Notes: generated from the sequence alone by a model not told the origin. Numbered from the stretch's first letter, positions 11,886-24,151 are shown. The stretch is DNA of 64,000 bases from Rhizomys pruinosus (GCA_009823505.1 VZQC01006709.1:400522-464521); one strand, 5' to 3'. Made by a program: numbers and translations.

Positions 11886-12223
11886 TAACCTGTCTTTCTC
11901 TAGTTCTGCCAGATGGCAGCCCCTGCCACGTGTCCCGACGAGTGGCCATCAGAGAGCAAAGCTGCTCCTTGGCAGGGTGCCACATACTTCAGCTGCTGAC
12001 CCCACATGCTCGGGCAGCCTCCAGGGCTTGTAGTTGATGGGCAAATAGAATTGTTTTAGTCCAGAGCAGCTGGGTCAGGCAGGATTCACTTGGCGTTGAG
12101 TTGCTCAGGACTTGGCAGAGGTGGTCTGCCACTGAAGTGTGGGGCAGAGCTGTCAGAACAATGACTTGAGTGCATTCCCCACCTCTACTAACGGGACCAT
12201 GGCTTTGTGCTTGCCTCTCTCAG

Positions 12224-12273
12224 GGTACCAACATGTGGCATGTGGAGAGCCAGCAGCCTGGAAGCTCCTTCAG
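12224..12273 (+). other. possible cryptic or poison exon in BANF2 intron
   Basis: A 50-bp segment with a good acceptor (ttgcctctctcag) and a near-ideal donor (CAG|gtgaga), 371 bp after coding exon 1. It is not a multiple of 3. If included between the coding exons it adds 16 codons, shifts frame and reaches TAA within exon 2. No transcript evidence is available. Confidence 0.25.
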
Positions 12274-12737
12274 GTGAGAAGTTGTGAGTTATTCTAAAAC
12301 ATTCCTAGCCCAAGAATGGCCTCAGGGATATCCAGTGGAATCAGAACATATTAGTCTACTTTCCATTGTTGCATGCAACAAAATACTTGATGTCAGGGAC
12401 TTTATAAAGAAAAGAGTTCTAATTAGCCATAGTTTGGGACATCAAAAGTCCAATATTAGGTGGCCTTACATGTCTGCCTCTAGTGAGGATCCTCCCAACC
12501 ATATCACAGCATGGCAGCATGGTGCCACTGTCCGGACCACTTATGAGAAAGAGATTTCATGGTGAGATAGAAAGTGAGAGGCTGGAGGGGCATGCTTCTC
12601 TTTTATTGGTTTGTTCGGATGCTGAGGATTGAACTCAAGGCATTATATATGCTAAGCATGCTCTCTACCACAAGCCTCACCCCCACACCCCTGCTCTTAC
12701 CCTTTTTATATAACTCAATCTTTTAAGAACCAATCAG

Positions 12738-12983
12738 GGGTTGGAGAGATGGCCTAGCAGTTAAGAGCGCCAACTGCTCTTACAGAGGACCTGGGTTTGA
12801 TCCCCAGCACCCACATGGCAGCTAAGAACCATCTGAAACTCCAATTCCAGGAGAACTCCAGTTCCAGGGGAATCCGACACCCTCTTCTGACCTCCGTGGC
12901 GTTGCACGACATGGGTGCACAGACCTACATGCAGACAGTACATTCATACACATACAGAAATAAAATAAAAAAGTAAAAAAAAA
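12738..12983 (+). mobile_element. B2 SINE (first of two at one target)
   Basis: Full-length with internal duplication. TSD aagaaccaatcag at 12725-12737 and 12984-12996. Confidence 0.93.
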
Positions 12984-12996
12984 AAGAACCAATCAG

Positions 12997-13215
12997 GGCT
13001 GGAGAGAGGGCTCAGTGGTTAAGAGCGCCGACTGCTCTTGCAGAGGACCGGGGACCGGGGTTCGATCCCCAGCACCCACATGCTGGCTGAGCACCATCTT
13101 TAACTCCAGTTCCAGAGGAATCCGACATCCTCTTCTGACCTCCGTGGCATTGCACGACACGGGTGCAGCAACCTACATACATTCATACACAATAAAAATA
13201 AATAAAAATTTAAAA
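12997..13215 (+). mobile_element. B2 SINE (second of two at one target)
   Basis: Lacks the duplication and contains a repeated 'accggggaccgggg'. Flanked by the same target: aagaaccaatcag at 12984 and aagaaccaaccag at 13216-13228. Confidence 0.93.
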
Positions 13216-13574
13216 AAGAACCAACCAGAGGCCCAGGGGAACTACATTGATCCCCTCCAAAGGCAATACTCTTAATGCCATCTTCCACTAAGCTGTGCCT
13301 CTTAAAGGGTCTTTCACCCCTACTTAGCCATACAGAAATACATACTTTCAAAATACCAGCCTTTTGGAAAGGAGCAAACCACACTGGAATCATAGCAGTG
13401 AAGCAGTCCTAGAAAGAAACTGAACAAAGAGAGAGTGTGCAAAAGAGGCTGGGGATCGGGCTGTACTGTGTAGCCAGCCGTGAGAGGTGCTGCTGCTAAA
13501 TCTTCAGTTTTCAAAGCAGGTCTATACCAGCAGACACAAAGACATTACAGAAATACCCAGAAGTCAAGAACCCA

Positions 13575-13641
<67 letters not shown>
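13575..13641. repeat. (TG)n(TA)n microsatellite
   Basis: TG run changing to TA, potentially Z-DNA forming. Confidence 0.95.
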
Positions 13642-13940
13642 GCTGATGATACATTTGTTTTTCACCCAGATCCTAACTCCTGGGCCAGTGGTTTTCAACT
13701 GACATGCCACACTGTAGCTGTTATTGCATATTCCAACTCACCTTCCTTAATCATCCAACTGAATATCCAGTACATGATATTTCTAGGAGAGTAGAGCTCA
13801 TGGTTGAAGGGACTTGATGCTTTATTCCCTGACAAAGGAGAACGGCTATTCCCAAGCAGGAAATGGAAGGGGGCAGTTCTGGTCAGGAGAGAAATTTTAA
13901 ATTAAACATTATTTTCTTTAAAGATATAGTCATTTCTTTT

Positions 13941-14185
13941 TTTTTTATTAATTTTTATTTATTTCTGTATGTGTATGAATGTACTGTCTGCATGCAAGTT
14001 TGTGCACCCATGTCGTGCAATGCCGCGGAGGTCAGAAGAGGGTCTCGGATTCCCCTGGAATTGGAGTTCTCCTGGAATTGGAGTTTGAGACGGTTCTCAG
14101 CCGCCATGTGGGTGCTGGGGATCGAACCCGGGTCCTCTGTAAGAGCGGTCGGCGCTCTTAACCGCTAGGCCATCTCTCCAGCCCC
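13941..14185 (-). mobile_element. B2 SINE
   Basis: Young copy with a perfect 19-nt TSD (agatatagtcatttctttt at 13922-13940 and 14186-14204). Confidence 0.95.
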
Positions 14186-14209
14186 AGATATAGTCATTTC
14201 TTTTACTCT

Positions 14210-14580
14210 TTGCATTAGTTATTTTTCTTGCTGCTATGACCAAATACCTAATGCACAGCAAATCAGGGGAGGAAGGGTTTATTTTGACCCATAGTTGAGA
14301 GCAACACAGTTCACCAGGGTGAGGAAGGCTTGGTGGTGGTAGGTGGCTTGGACCATGGTGTCAGGCAGGTCGCAGGGGAAGAGGAATGCCAGTTGTCATC
14401 TGGCTCCATCCCTGCTACCCCTGGCCCTTCACTCCTTCTGGACCTCCAGCCAGGAGATGGTGCCATCCACATTCAGGGTGGGCGGATCAAGAAGTATCCT
14501 CATAGGTGCGCTCAGAGGTACAGCTCTCAAGGGATTCCAAATCCAGTCAAGTGGACAGTGAGGATTAGCGTCACAATTCT
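14210..14580 (-). mobile_element. ERVL/MLT-like LTR, antisense
   Basis: 'attagttatttttcttgctg', 'ggaggaagggtttattttga' and 'agtcaagtggacagtgagg' match the inverted rodent LTR pattern. Confidence 0.55.
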
Positions 14581-14631
14581 ATTGTGGTGTTACACCCACA
14601 AATATGAAGTGTTGAGCCCAATTCATTTTTC

Positions 14632-14762
14632 TTTTTTTTTTTTTTTTGAGACAGGGTTTCCCTGTAGTCCCAGCTGGTCTGGAACTTGCTATGTAGACCA
14701 GGCTGGCCTTGAACTCATGGAGTTCAAGTGCTGGGATTAAAGGCGCTAGCCACCACGCCTGG
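14632..14762 (-). mobile_element. B1 SINE
   Basis: Antisense B1 with TSD cccaattcattttt on both sides (from 14620 and 14763). Confidence 0.93.
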
Positions 14763-15029
14763 CCCAATTCATTTTTTATATAGCTAGATACACCCATGAA
14801 CCTACTCCCCTGATCCAGGGACCTGACACTCGAAAGCTTCAGAAGGTCCCTTGAGCCTCTTCCTGGCCAATGCCAACCCTGTCCCCAGAGACGCACATTG
14901 TTCTGATGTCTACCACATTTCCATAATTGTGGGCTTCTCTTTTTTGCTCAGCTATGCTCATCATTTTAAACATTATCATTAGGGTGCAATCTAGTAAAGT
15001 AAATTTGTTCATTTAATTAATATATTTAT

Positions 15030-15160
15030 TTAAAGACAGGGTCTCCTATAGCTGGCCTGGAGCTTGCTATATAGAACAGGTTGGCTTCATCTTGCAGAGA
15101 TCCACCTGCCTCTGCCTCCTGAGTCCTGGGATTAAAGGTACACACTACCATGCCCAGATT
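15030..15160 (-). mobile_element. B1 SINE
   Basis: Antisense, diverged: 'aaagacagggtctcctatag' to 'acactaccatgcccaga'. Confidence 0.88.
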
Positions 15161-15169
15161 TTTTGGAAT

Positions 15170-15396
15170 TAAGATTTTATTTTTAAATTGTATTTTCATG
15201 TGTATGAGTGTTTTGCCTGCATGTATATAAGTGCACCCATGCATGCAATGCCCATGGAGGCCAGAAGAGGATGTTAGATCCTCTGGAACTGGAGTTATGG
15301 ACAGTTGTTAGCTGCCATGTGGGTGCTGGGAGCTGAGCCTGGCTCCTCTGCAAGACCAGCCAGTGCTCTTAACCACTGAGCCATCTTTTCAGCCTC
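15170..15396 (-). mobile_element. B2/B3 SINE
   Basis: Older antisense copy ending 'accactgagccatcttttca'. Confidence 0.88.
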
Positions 15397-15454
15397 AAAT
15401 TTTGTCTTTTTAATCACAGGGTTCTATGAATTTTGCCTGTTTCATTATTTTAAA

Positions 15455-15681
15455 AAATGTTTTATTTATTTATTTTTATTTTGTGTGTATGAGTGCATTG
15501 CTTGCATGTGTATAAGTGCACCCATGTCATGCAATGCCTAAGGAGGTCAGAAGAAGGCATTGGATCCCCTGGAACTGTAGTTACAGATCGTTGTTAGCTA
15601 CCATATGGATGCTGGGAATTGAACCCCAGTCTTTTGCAAGAGTGGTCAGTGCTCTTAACTGCTAAGCCATCTCTCCAGCCC
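15455..15681 (-). mobile_element. B2/B3 SINE
   Basis: Antisense, ends 'ctgctaagccatctctccag'. Confidence 0.88.
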
Positions 15682-15687
15682 TGCTTC

Positions 15688-15826
15688 ATTCTTTTGAGAC
15701 AGAGCCTTGTCATGGGACTCAGGCAGGCCTACAGCTCACTGGGTAACCCAGGCTTAGCCTCAAAGTGCAATTCTTCTACCTCAACTTCCCAAGTCCCAGA
15801 ATTATAGGCCTATGTCACCATACACA
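15688..15826 (-). mobile_element. old B1/PB1 SINE
   Basis: Diverged: 'ttttgagacagagccttgtc' to 'ataggcctatgtcaccatac'. Confidence 0.65.
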
Positions 15827-16595
15827 GCAGTTCTGTGAGTTTTGGCAAATGCAGAGTCATGTAGCCATTACTACAGCCAAGATATAAGGTAGCCCGGCCT
15901 GCATGGAGATGAGCTAATACAAGAGACACCCTTTGATACTAGAGGCTCTCTTGAAAAGAATGTGAAGCACCTCATCAATAATACTTTTATTGATTACATG
16001 TTGAGATAATATTTTGGAAATATAGATGAAAATAAAGTATCTGATTGGAATCCATTTCATCTGTTTTCATCCTCTTATTTACTGCTGTGGTTTCTGGAAG
16101 ACAAAAGATTACAAATGTGGCTGGTTTGTTTAATATTTCTCCTGGACAGCACTGGTCTAGGAGCAGGGCAGAAGGGCAGTCGGGTAGAAGAGAGATGATA
16201 TGAGTAGAAAATCCATCATGCATGGTATCAGGCTTCCACGGCCATCCAGCTCTGTCTCCCTACCCACTGCCACCCCAACACAAAGGCAGACTGTCTATGA
16301 ACTACAAGCATCTATGGATCCCTTCTCTCCCAGCCTGGGGCTCCTGAAATGGCCACTGGTCCTTTCTACCCATAATCCCTTCCCTTGGGAAGACTTCTTT
16401 CTTCCATCCCACCCAATAGGTTCCTTTTCCTAAGTGCTTTGAGTCTTTGGTGGGAACTCCTCATTTGATAACTGTACTGTTTCTCTAGTTTTTCTGCATG
16501 TGGCCTGAGAGTCCACACTCAGATTGGAATCACAGTTTGCCTGTGGTTTTCTTCCTAAACTTCTTTGAGCAAATGATCAGTCTGTGACTTTTTTT
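15827..16595. other. unique stretch, nothing recognised
   Basis: AT-rich with short ORFs on both strands; no splice-bounded conserved exon seen. Confidence 0.4.
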
Positions 16596-16597
16596 TT

Positions 16598-16675
16598 TTT
16601 TTTCAAGTGCTGGGGATGGAACCCATGGCCTTGTGCATGCTAGGCAAGCTCTCTACCACTGGGTTGCATTCTTGG
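16598..16675 (-). mobile_element. ID-like SINE
   Basis: T-run then 'gtgctggggatggaacccat' and 'gcaagctctctaccactggg'. Confidence 0.75.
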
Positions 16676-16939
16676 CATGGCTGTGGTCATGCAATACCAT
16701 CACAAATCCAGACTTTCAGTAAACTCAAAGACATGAGATAACTAAGATTCTCTAAAGACTTGGAAGTAACTTCAGAGTATGGTTTGGTTCAGTGCTCTTT
16801 GCAGACAGTATAAAGCAGTAATCTTAAGCCTAAATCCTCCTGAGAGGTTCTTGGAGGGGCACAGTAGAGCAAATGTTCTGCATCTCTCATTCATATGTGT
16901 GGATGTGTATATTCTTAAGTCCCTAAGGCATATACTATT

Positions 16940-17045
16940 TCAAGTTACAGAAAGAGCTCTGTGACTTACTTGAGACCACATGAGGTAGCAGAGATGAAAT
17001 TTGTGTCTGGGTAAACCGGCTTCAGGCTTGGATGCTCGGTGAGTG
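16940..17045 (-). mobile_element. MIR fragment
   Basis: 'tgacttacttgagaccacat' and 'gcagagatgaaatttgtgtc' match the inverted MIR core (ancient mammalian SINE). Confidence 0.6.
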
Positions 17046-18885
17046 TGTGCTACTCATTTTCCACTTCCGTTATCCTTTCTAGCTGGCTGCCCTCTGCCCC
17101 ATTGTTCCGTGGTTCCAAAAGCAAAGTATATGGAGGGTTCTTTGCAGCTGTGCGCCCTGATCTGTGCAAGACTCTGCTCTCTCAGGCCTGCCTGCCTGCC
17201 TGCCGTCACCCACATCCTCATTCCTAGACTCCAGATTCCAGGGATTTTCCCATCCCCCTCCCCCAAGTCACTCTGTTGTAATCTGCAGAGAGGACAGAAG
17301 GGTAAACTCAGGACCAGGAGGCTCCAGGGTGGTCAGCTGCTGCTTCTGTCATGTTCTCAGGTTCCCACAGCTGAACTGCCAAGATCCTCAGCTCCTTCTG
17401 TCCTCTTTGCTGGCACTGGACTCTGTGGCCAGACATATGAGCCCCACAAGAAGCCATAGCATCACCAGATAAAATAAAAGGGGTTCCACTGAAATTTGAA
17501 TTTTGGATAAACGACAATTTAATAATGTATGCCTGTTCCTGGGGGATAGAGCAGAGAAAGGGGGGCCAGGACCTCCACTCAATGGAACATTCACACTAAT
17601 GATACAGTAGATTAAGGCCCAGTGGTTTAAGACACAAGCGGCGGAGCAATACTGGGTTTGCAAGCTTACCACTGGCCATCTCTGTAGAACATCCAAGCAT
17701 GTGTGTTGAGAGGAAACCAGAAAAAGTCACATCCTCACAGGAGTGACTTTCAGCAATGAGAGGCACAGTCGGTACTGGGATTCTGGACCTAATGATTGAA
17801 GGCAGGGGAAAGTTCAAGAACCTTGAGATAAGAGAAGCCAAGACAATCCATCTCCATTTGACAAGGCCAGGTTCCATGGTGAAGGTTCAACTTAGTAATG
17901 AGCGCAGACCGGGACTGGCTCCCTAGTTTGCAGGGCCTGATGCAAGGTGAGACCCTTTGTTCAAATGTATTAAGGCTTAAGATGGTGGCAGGATCACATC
18001 AAAAGGAATCTATGGCTGTTTACATTAAAAGAAGTCTATGACCCCAGCAAACTACGTGGATCGGCCCTAGTGCCTATTCAACTTGCTGCCATTGAGCAAG
18101 GACACTGCATAAGAGAGTGGTTCACTGAACTTGGGGAGGCCCTGGGAGAACATGCCTGTTTGGGCTTGAAGTAGAGAATAAGTCTGCCCTTGAGCCATCT
18201 TGCTGTTGTAGAAAGAGTTGTACAGTCCAGGATTTGCCATGGCCACTGTCAGGGTGATAGGAAGTAGGGATACCTGGCAGGGTGTCCGTGCTTCTACACC
18301 ACCCTCCTTGCAGCAGGGCTTCTGGTTAGCAGCTTATTTTCTACAGGCAGTGGAGAACCCCAAAAAGGCATTGAACAGGACCACGACATGAGCCCATGAC
18401 TCTCTCTTCCCTTGGGAACAAAGTGAAGTCCTCCAGATAAAGTGAGAAGGCGAGTCAATGTTCCCTGTGTTCCCCAGGGAGAGCCCAGGATGGAGGGTCA
18501 TGTTGCAACTTGGCTCAGAGGCCCTTCTCCCTGCCATGTTCCTGGAAAGCTTGCTTGGGTCCCTCTTGCCATGCATTCCAGGGCTTCCTGGCTGCTGAGC
18601 CTTTGTGGGCTGCAGAGGCTCAGATTACCACACCAGCAGATGCCACAGCCAGCTTTGGAAACAGGCAGAGGATGCCTTCGGCTCCAGACTGGACTGTGGA
18701 TGGCTGGGATGTGGAAGAGCGGAGTAGACAGAAGTGGCAGTCTCAGTCTCTCAGACTGTTAGGGACACCATCTGGAGTATGCGGCGGACAGAGTTCCCAT
18801 GAAGAACAGATGGTTTAATACGTGTCAGGTGTCTCTAGCATTGGGTGGCCTGCCAAGGCTCAAAGGTGTCAGTTACTATTATTTT
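17046..18885. other. SINE-free unique stretch within BANF2 intron
   Basis: 1.8 kb without a recognisable young repeat. Overlapping ORFs on both strands (17043-17459, 17388-17696, 18442-18762) look like chance: they share no family features and shift between frames. A conserved non-coding role cannot be judged from one genome. Confidence 0.4.
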
Positions 18886-18889
18886 GTGT

Positions 18890-18972
18890 GCTCCACCCCT
18901 TCTCCTGGTGATGGGGATTGAACCCAGGGCTTCTGTGCTGTCTAGGCAAGCACTGAGCTAACTCCCTAGCCT
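18890..18972 (-). mobile_element. ID-like SINE
   Basis: 'ggggattgaacccagggctt' and 'aggcaagcactgagctaact'. Confidence 0.7.
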
Positions 18973-19199
18973 CTACCTCTACCTACTATTATTAACCTCG
19001 TTGATGTTTCGCCCCTGCACAAAGCTCTAAGCATCTCCTGTTGTACTCACTTCCTCACCTCCCACGGACACAGCCCTCGCCTCAATGAACACTGAATGAA
19101 TGCTAGAGCTTTGAAATGTTGATTTTAAACCATCTCAGTAAAATCCACTAGTGAAAGTAGAAAGACGCTGATAAGAAATGAAGTGGTATCAAGAGACTG

Positions 19200-20580
19200 G
19201 TTTGGTTTTGGATTTGTTGTTGTTGTTCCTGTTGCTGTTGCTGCTGCTGTTAATTTTTAACTTTGATAATTTCATACGTGAGTATTGTCTTTACATTATT
19301 TCCATCCTCACCAACTCCTCCCATGCCCCCCGACTCCCTCACAATTTCTTGTCCTCTTCATTATTATTATTACATATACATGCATAGAATGCACTGAATC
19401 TATTTAGTGGTGTTCATAGGTACCCGTATTTAGGGCTGCCCACTTAAGATTAGATAACCTCTCAGGGAGATAGTCCCAGGGAACACTGATTCTCCTCCCT
19501 CATCCACTGATTGCCTGGAACTCTTCATCTTGAGGTGGGAGGTCATGGCATTTCCTCACCCACCTGGGCATGTCACCTGGTTTTGTCATTATGCAGATCT
19601 TCTTAGACTACCATACTGTGGAGATTTCATTGGGCAGCTTCCCTGTCATATAAAATGTATTAACAGCAGGTGTCTTGTCCCTCTGCCTCTTCCATTCTTT
19701 CTGTACCCTCTTTGGCTATGTTCCCCGAGCCTTGGGTATAGAGGTTGAATTGTAGATGTGTCACTTAGAGATGAACACTTTGCAGCCACTTTTTCTCTGC
19801 ATTTGACCAGTTGTGGAAATGTGGTCTCTTATGGAAATTTGGTCTCTATCTGTTGCAAAAAGAAGCTTCTTTGATGAGTCATGAGAGGTACACTTGTCTG
19901 TAAATATAAGGATATATATTTAGAATACAGTAAGAAATTATGTTGATCTAGGGATGTGATAAAAGTAGGTTTTTCTCTAGAATCAATGACCTCTCCAGCC
20001 AAGTGTATTTGGTCATGTTTACAGTACTACACATGAGTTCCCTACCACTGAGAGGCCTTAAGTCCAATTAAACAGCTGTTGATTACCCCCAAGGTAAAAG
20101 TGTCACTACTGCATCAATAGAGAGAGTTCGGTGTGCCAGTTTTTGTTGTGGTCCATAGGCTTTACAGCTGGGTAGGAGCATGGACTGGTTTCTCTCTTGG
20201 CAGTTTGCATAGTGTCATCTGATACTGTGCGAGCTCATCTTCAGGGAGGAGGTTTCTAGGCCAATTCCATCTCACCTGCTCTAAGTCCTCTATCAAAAGT
20301 ATGTTGCTTCTTCAGCAATAAGGTCTTACCTTCAGGTTCTGGGAGGTAATCAAGAACTATGGCAATAGCCTATATTATTTTGGGAGTCTCTTGGACTACC
20401 CTGACCAACAACTCGAAAGAGAGGTTTCCCTTGCCTGGCACTGTGATTTTTGTTATATACCCTTTAGCTGTACACTTGTACTCACACTTATGTGTAAGCA
20501 TTATTTATCTCTCTTTCCTCTTTCTGCCCCTTTATAGCCCTCCTTCCTCTATCTCCAGTTTTAAAATAAAGATGTAGGTT
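19200..20580 (-). mobile_element. rodent L1 (Lx-like) 3' region, antisense
   Basis: The segment has a series of blocks I associate with inverted rodent L1 3' ends: 'tttgataatttcatacgtga', 'ctatgttccccgagccttgg', 'ggtctctatctgttgcaaaa', 'taagtccaattaaacagctg' and 'atattattttgggagtctct'. Starts with a (TTG)n run. Orientation inferred from the polypyrimidine end on the left. Confidence 0.6.
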
Positions 20581-20621
20581 AAAATCATCGCAAATTTGTA
20601 GCTGCTTTCTCTCTCTCTTTT

Positions 20622-20768
20622 TTTTATGTCTTTTCGAGTCAGGGTCTCCCTGTAGCCCCAGCTGTCCTGGAACTCACTCTGTAGACCAGGCTAGCCTTGA
20701 AATCACAAAGATCCACCTGCCTCTGCCTCCTGAGTGCTAGGATTAAAGGCGTGCACCACCACGCCCAG
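20622..20768 (-). mobile_element. B1 SINE
   Basis: Antisense B1 with TSD agctgctttctct on both sides; an ID-like fragment follows at about 20805-20890. Confidence 0.92.
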
Positions 20769-20999
20769 CAGCTGCTTTCTCTTTTCAACAACTATAATGG
20801 CTAAAAATAAACTCCAGTTAGCTCAATGGTACAGCTTTGTCTGGTATGTGCAAAGCCCTGAGTTTTATTCCCAGATCCACAACAAATAAATAAATAAAAT
20901 AAAACCTCCCAACTCAAAAATAAATAAATAAATAAGTTAATTAATTAAATAAAGCCTCTAATTCCAATGCTTGGGTATCTTTTATAACTAAATTTCAGC

Positions 21000-21628
21000 T
21001 CTCATTTGATTTCACTTCTTTAAAAAAAAAATAGCTCCCTTTGGTTAAGATGAAGTTTGCTTTGTTTTACGTAATGGAAAGTCAACAGACACCAGCAAGT
21101 TTTCCTGGAAAGGGCTCAGAATTTGAAGATGTGCATAGATGCTGGATCTCATTTCATTCCAGGCTGGAGAGCTGCCAAACCAGTTCCCTAAGACTCATGT
21201 GTAGCATGATATAAAGTCTCTAGCCTCTGCCATGAGGTGGCTAGGTCAGTTTAAGACTTCACAGTGTTGTTCCTTGTTAATAACTACATGATAAAATTGT
21301 TAAAGCTCTGGAGGCTAAGTGGCCAGAGAACTCAAGACTGTCTTAGGACCAGGAATCACAGTGAACTTAGTCTTTGCATGCATTTTTAATTTTTTTTGGC
21401 TTCTTATAATATATATGTATATGTGTAGTATATATGCATGGGTATATACAGAGAGGCCAGATCAGGGCATCGAGTGTCCTGCTCTACCACGTGTTGCCTT
21501 ATTTTCTTGAAACAGGATCTCTCAGTGAACCTGGAACTAGGCTGATGGCCAGCAAGCCCTAACAATCTTCCTAGCTCAGCCACATCCCCAGGGTTGGGAT
21601 TACAGGAACACGCATGTTGATGCCTAGC
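21000..21628. other. unique stretch, nothing recognised
   Basis: Contains a short (TA/TG) run near 21410-21440 and a weak old-SINE resemblance around 21515-21610. Confidence 0.4.
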
Positions 21629-21775
21629 TTTTTTTTTTTTTTTGGGACAGGGTCTCCCTATAGCCTCAGCTGGCCTGGTACTCACTCTGTAGACCAGGCT
21701 GGCCTTGAACTCACAGAGATCTGCCTGCCTCTGCCTCCCAAGTGCTAGGATTAAAGGCGTGCACCACCACACCCA
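21629..21775 (-). mobile_element. B1 SINE
   Basis: Full antisense B1, T-run through 'gtgcaccaccacacccagca'. Confidence 0.93.
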
Positions 21776-21884
21776 GCAATACCTGGCTTTTTATGTGGAG
21801 TCTTGGGATTTGAACTCAGGCCTTCACGCTTATACAGCAAACACTCTTATCCACTGAGGCACCTCCCCAATCTTTATATTTAAA

Positions 21885-22102
21885 ACCTTTTATTTAATTA
21901 ATTTTATGTGTATAAATATTTTACCTGCACATATGTAAGTGTACCCATGTCATGTAATGCCCATGGAGGCTAGAAGAGGGTGTTGGAATCCCTGGAACTG
22001 GAGCTACACATGATTTTTAGCCATTATGTGGGTGCTGGGAACAAAATTTGGGTCCTCTATGAGAGTAATCAGTGCTCTTAACTGCTGAGCCATTTTCCAG
22101 CC
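21885..22102 (-). mobile_element. B2/B3 SINE
   Basis: Older antisense copy ending 'actgctgagccattttccag'. Confidence 0.88.
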
Positions 22103-22136
22103 CATAACATCTTTACAACCAATTTTTTTTTTTTTT

Positions 22137-22278
22137 GTCTTTTCGAAACAGGGTCTCCCTGTAGCCCCAGCTGTCCTGGAACTCACTCTGTAGACCAGGC
22201 TGGCCTTGAAATCACAAAGATCTGCCTGCCTCTGCCTCCCAAGTGCTAGGATTAAATGTGCGCACCGACACGCCCGGC
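22137..22278 (-). mobile_element. B1 SINE, part of the source of a retroposed copy
   Basis: Antisense B1 with its own TSD tacaaccaattttt on both sides. Together with the unique DNA to 22420 it is duplicated at 39580-39901. Confidence 0.93.
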
Positions 22279-22420
22279 TACAACCAATTTTTAAAGTTAA
22301 CAGAGTAATGGCTTCCACAGGACATTTTCATACGTATATGCCATTACAGTTCTTATTCACCTTCCATCCATGTGTCGTTGTTGTTGTTGTTGTTGTTTTA
22401 TTTTTTGGTATTTTTTTTTT

Positions 22421-22555
22421 GAGACAGGGTCTCCCTTTAGTCCCAGCTAGCCTGGAGCTTGCTCTGTCCACCAGGCTGGCCTTGAACTCACAGAGATCTG
22501 CCTCTGCCTACCGAGTGCTGGGATTAAAAGCGTGTGCCACCACACCCAGCCTGTT
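22421..22555 (-). mobile_element. B1 SINE
   Basis: Antisense B1 preceded by a (GTT)n run and T-run; inferred start of the read-through transcript copied at 39.6 kb. Confidence 0.9.
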
Positions 22556-22594
22556 GTTTTTTTTAAGCTACAGACATTCTTAGGAATTGTATTA

Positions 22595-22830
22595 TCAGGG
22601 GTTTCCAGAGAAACAGTACCAGTAGAAAATACATAATTATAAGAGGGGATTTGTAAGATAGGCTCACAAAATCAAAGGTTTCACCTTGGCCATATGCAGC
22701 CTGGAGAGATAGGGAAATTGGTAATTAGCTGCTGAGTCCAAGAATCTGGAAGGCTCAAAGAAAGAGGCCAGTGATGCAGCCCCATCCGAGGTGAATGAGA
22801 GGGTCAGAGTTCAGCACGCTTGATGCCGTC
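22595..22830 (-). mobile_element. ERVL/MLT2-like LTR fragment, antisense
   Basis: 'ggggtttccagagaaacagt' is the inverted MLT2-type end; 'aattagctgctgagtccaag' follows. Confidence 0.5.
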
Positions 22831-23094
22831 TGCGCTGTCCCACAGCTCTCCGAGGCACTTGCCTTGGCCCCATGCTTTCCCATTTTGCTCACTTGCCCCT
22901 GCCAGGCAGTGAAGCCATGCCCTGGAAGCTGACACTGACCAGGCTCTGCAGGTCCTTCTTTAGGCTCAGTTTCCTGAGATTGCCCAGGTGGTTTGCAAAA
23001 ACAAATAAGAGTGCACATGGCCTTCTCTTTTCCCATATGTGTGGTTCTCAGGCAAGGAGTGTTCTTGGCAATGTCCAGATATCCTTGTGATCGC

Positions 23095-23245
23095 TTCTGT
23101 GTGGGAGACTGGGGAGGGTGCTACTGGCATCCGGCAGATAAGAGACCAGAGATGCTGCTAGACATCCTGCTATGCATGGAACGGTCCCCACAATGCAGAG
23201 TCAGCCAGAATGTTAGTAGTGCTGAGGTCGAGGGTCCCACACTTG
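23095..23245 (+). mobile_element. MER20/MER5-like hAT fragment
   Basis: 'gggtgctactggcatccggc', 'gagatgctgctagacatcct' and 'gtcagccagaatgttagtag' follow the order of an old hAT-Charlie element. Confidence 0.6.
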
Positions 23246-23285
23246 AGCACTTGAGAAGTGGGGTGTGGAGTGGCTCTATCTGGGC

Positions 23286-23391
23286 TTCATATATATATAT
23301 ATACACATATATATATATATGTGTATATATATATGTATATATATATGTATATATATACATATATATATACATATGTATATATATGCATTTC
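23286..23391. repeat. (AT)n/(GTATAT)n palindromic tract
   Basis: About 100 bases of alternating purine-pyrimidine sequence with internal inverted symmetry (atatacacatatat / atatgtgtatatat); an ID-like fragment follows at about 23410-23500. Confidence 0.93.
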
Positions 23392-23518
23392 AAAGTGGGA
23401 ACTTCTTGGACTGCAGATGCAGCTCGGTAGTAGAGTACTTGCCTAACATATGCATGTGTACATATGCAAGACACAGCAGTTTGGTCCATGGTACACACAC
23501 ATACAAACACACACAAAC

Positions 23519-23522
23519 TCAC

Positions 23523-23576
<54 letters not shown>

Positions 23577-23577
23577 C
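23519..23577. repeat. (AC)n microsatellite
   Basis: AC run with one interrupting 'aaac'. Confidence 0.95.
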
Positions 23578-23917
23578 ATATCAACACCCCACCAAAGGAA
23601 AGAAAAGAAACTAAAAGAAGTTTAAAAAGTTTCAGAGTTATGCTAGGCTACACTGTCATTGGCCCAACTGCGAGCCTATTAGATATGGGGACTCTCAGGA
23701 GCCATCCTAGTCTTGGATACTCAGAAACTGCCCTTTACAGGAACCCAGGGAAGTGCTAGGTCCTCAAGGTTTGAGGATAAGGCCTCAAACTCTGCAGGTG
23801 AACAGCCCGAAGACCAGTCCCCAGAGATGAGTGATTACCTGCCCCCCAGCACTCCAAGGTTTGGGGGACTGATAGTCTCCTTCGCATCTGATCTTCCCTC
23901 CAAACTTTGTCACCTGA

Positions 23918-24151
<234 letters not shown>

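Larger units (their letters stand above)
12353..13400 (-). mobile_element. MaLR-like LTR, antisense, split by two B2s and an ID
   Basis: 'gcatgcaacaaaatacttga' and 'aaaagagttctaattagcc' resemble inverted MST/MLT LTR sequence. An antisense ID lies at about 12612-12690. Confidence 0.45.

Noticed and set aside
17043..17696. Overlapping ORFs on both strands near 17 kb
   Set aside because: Inside the BANF2 intron, frames conflict, no family resemblance.
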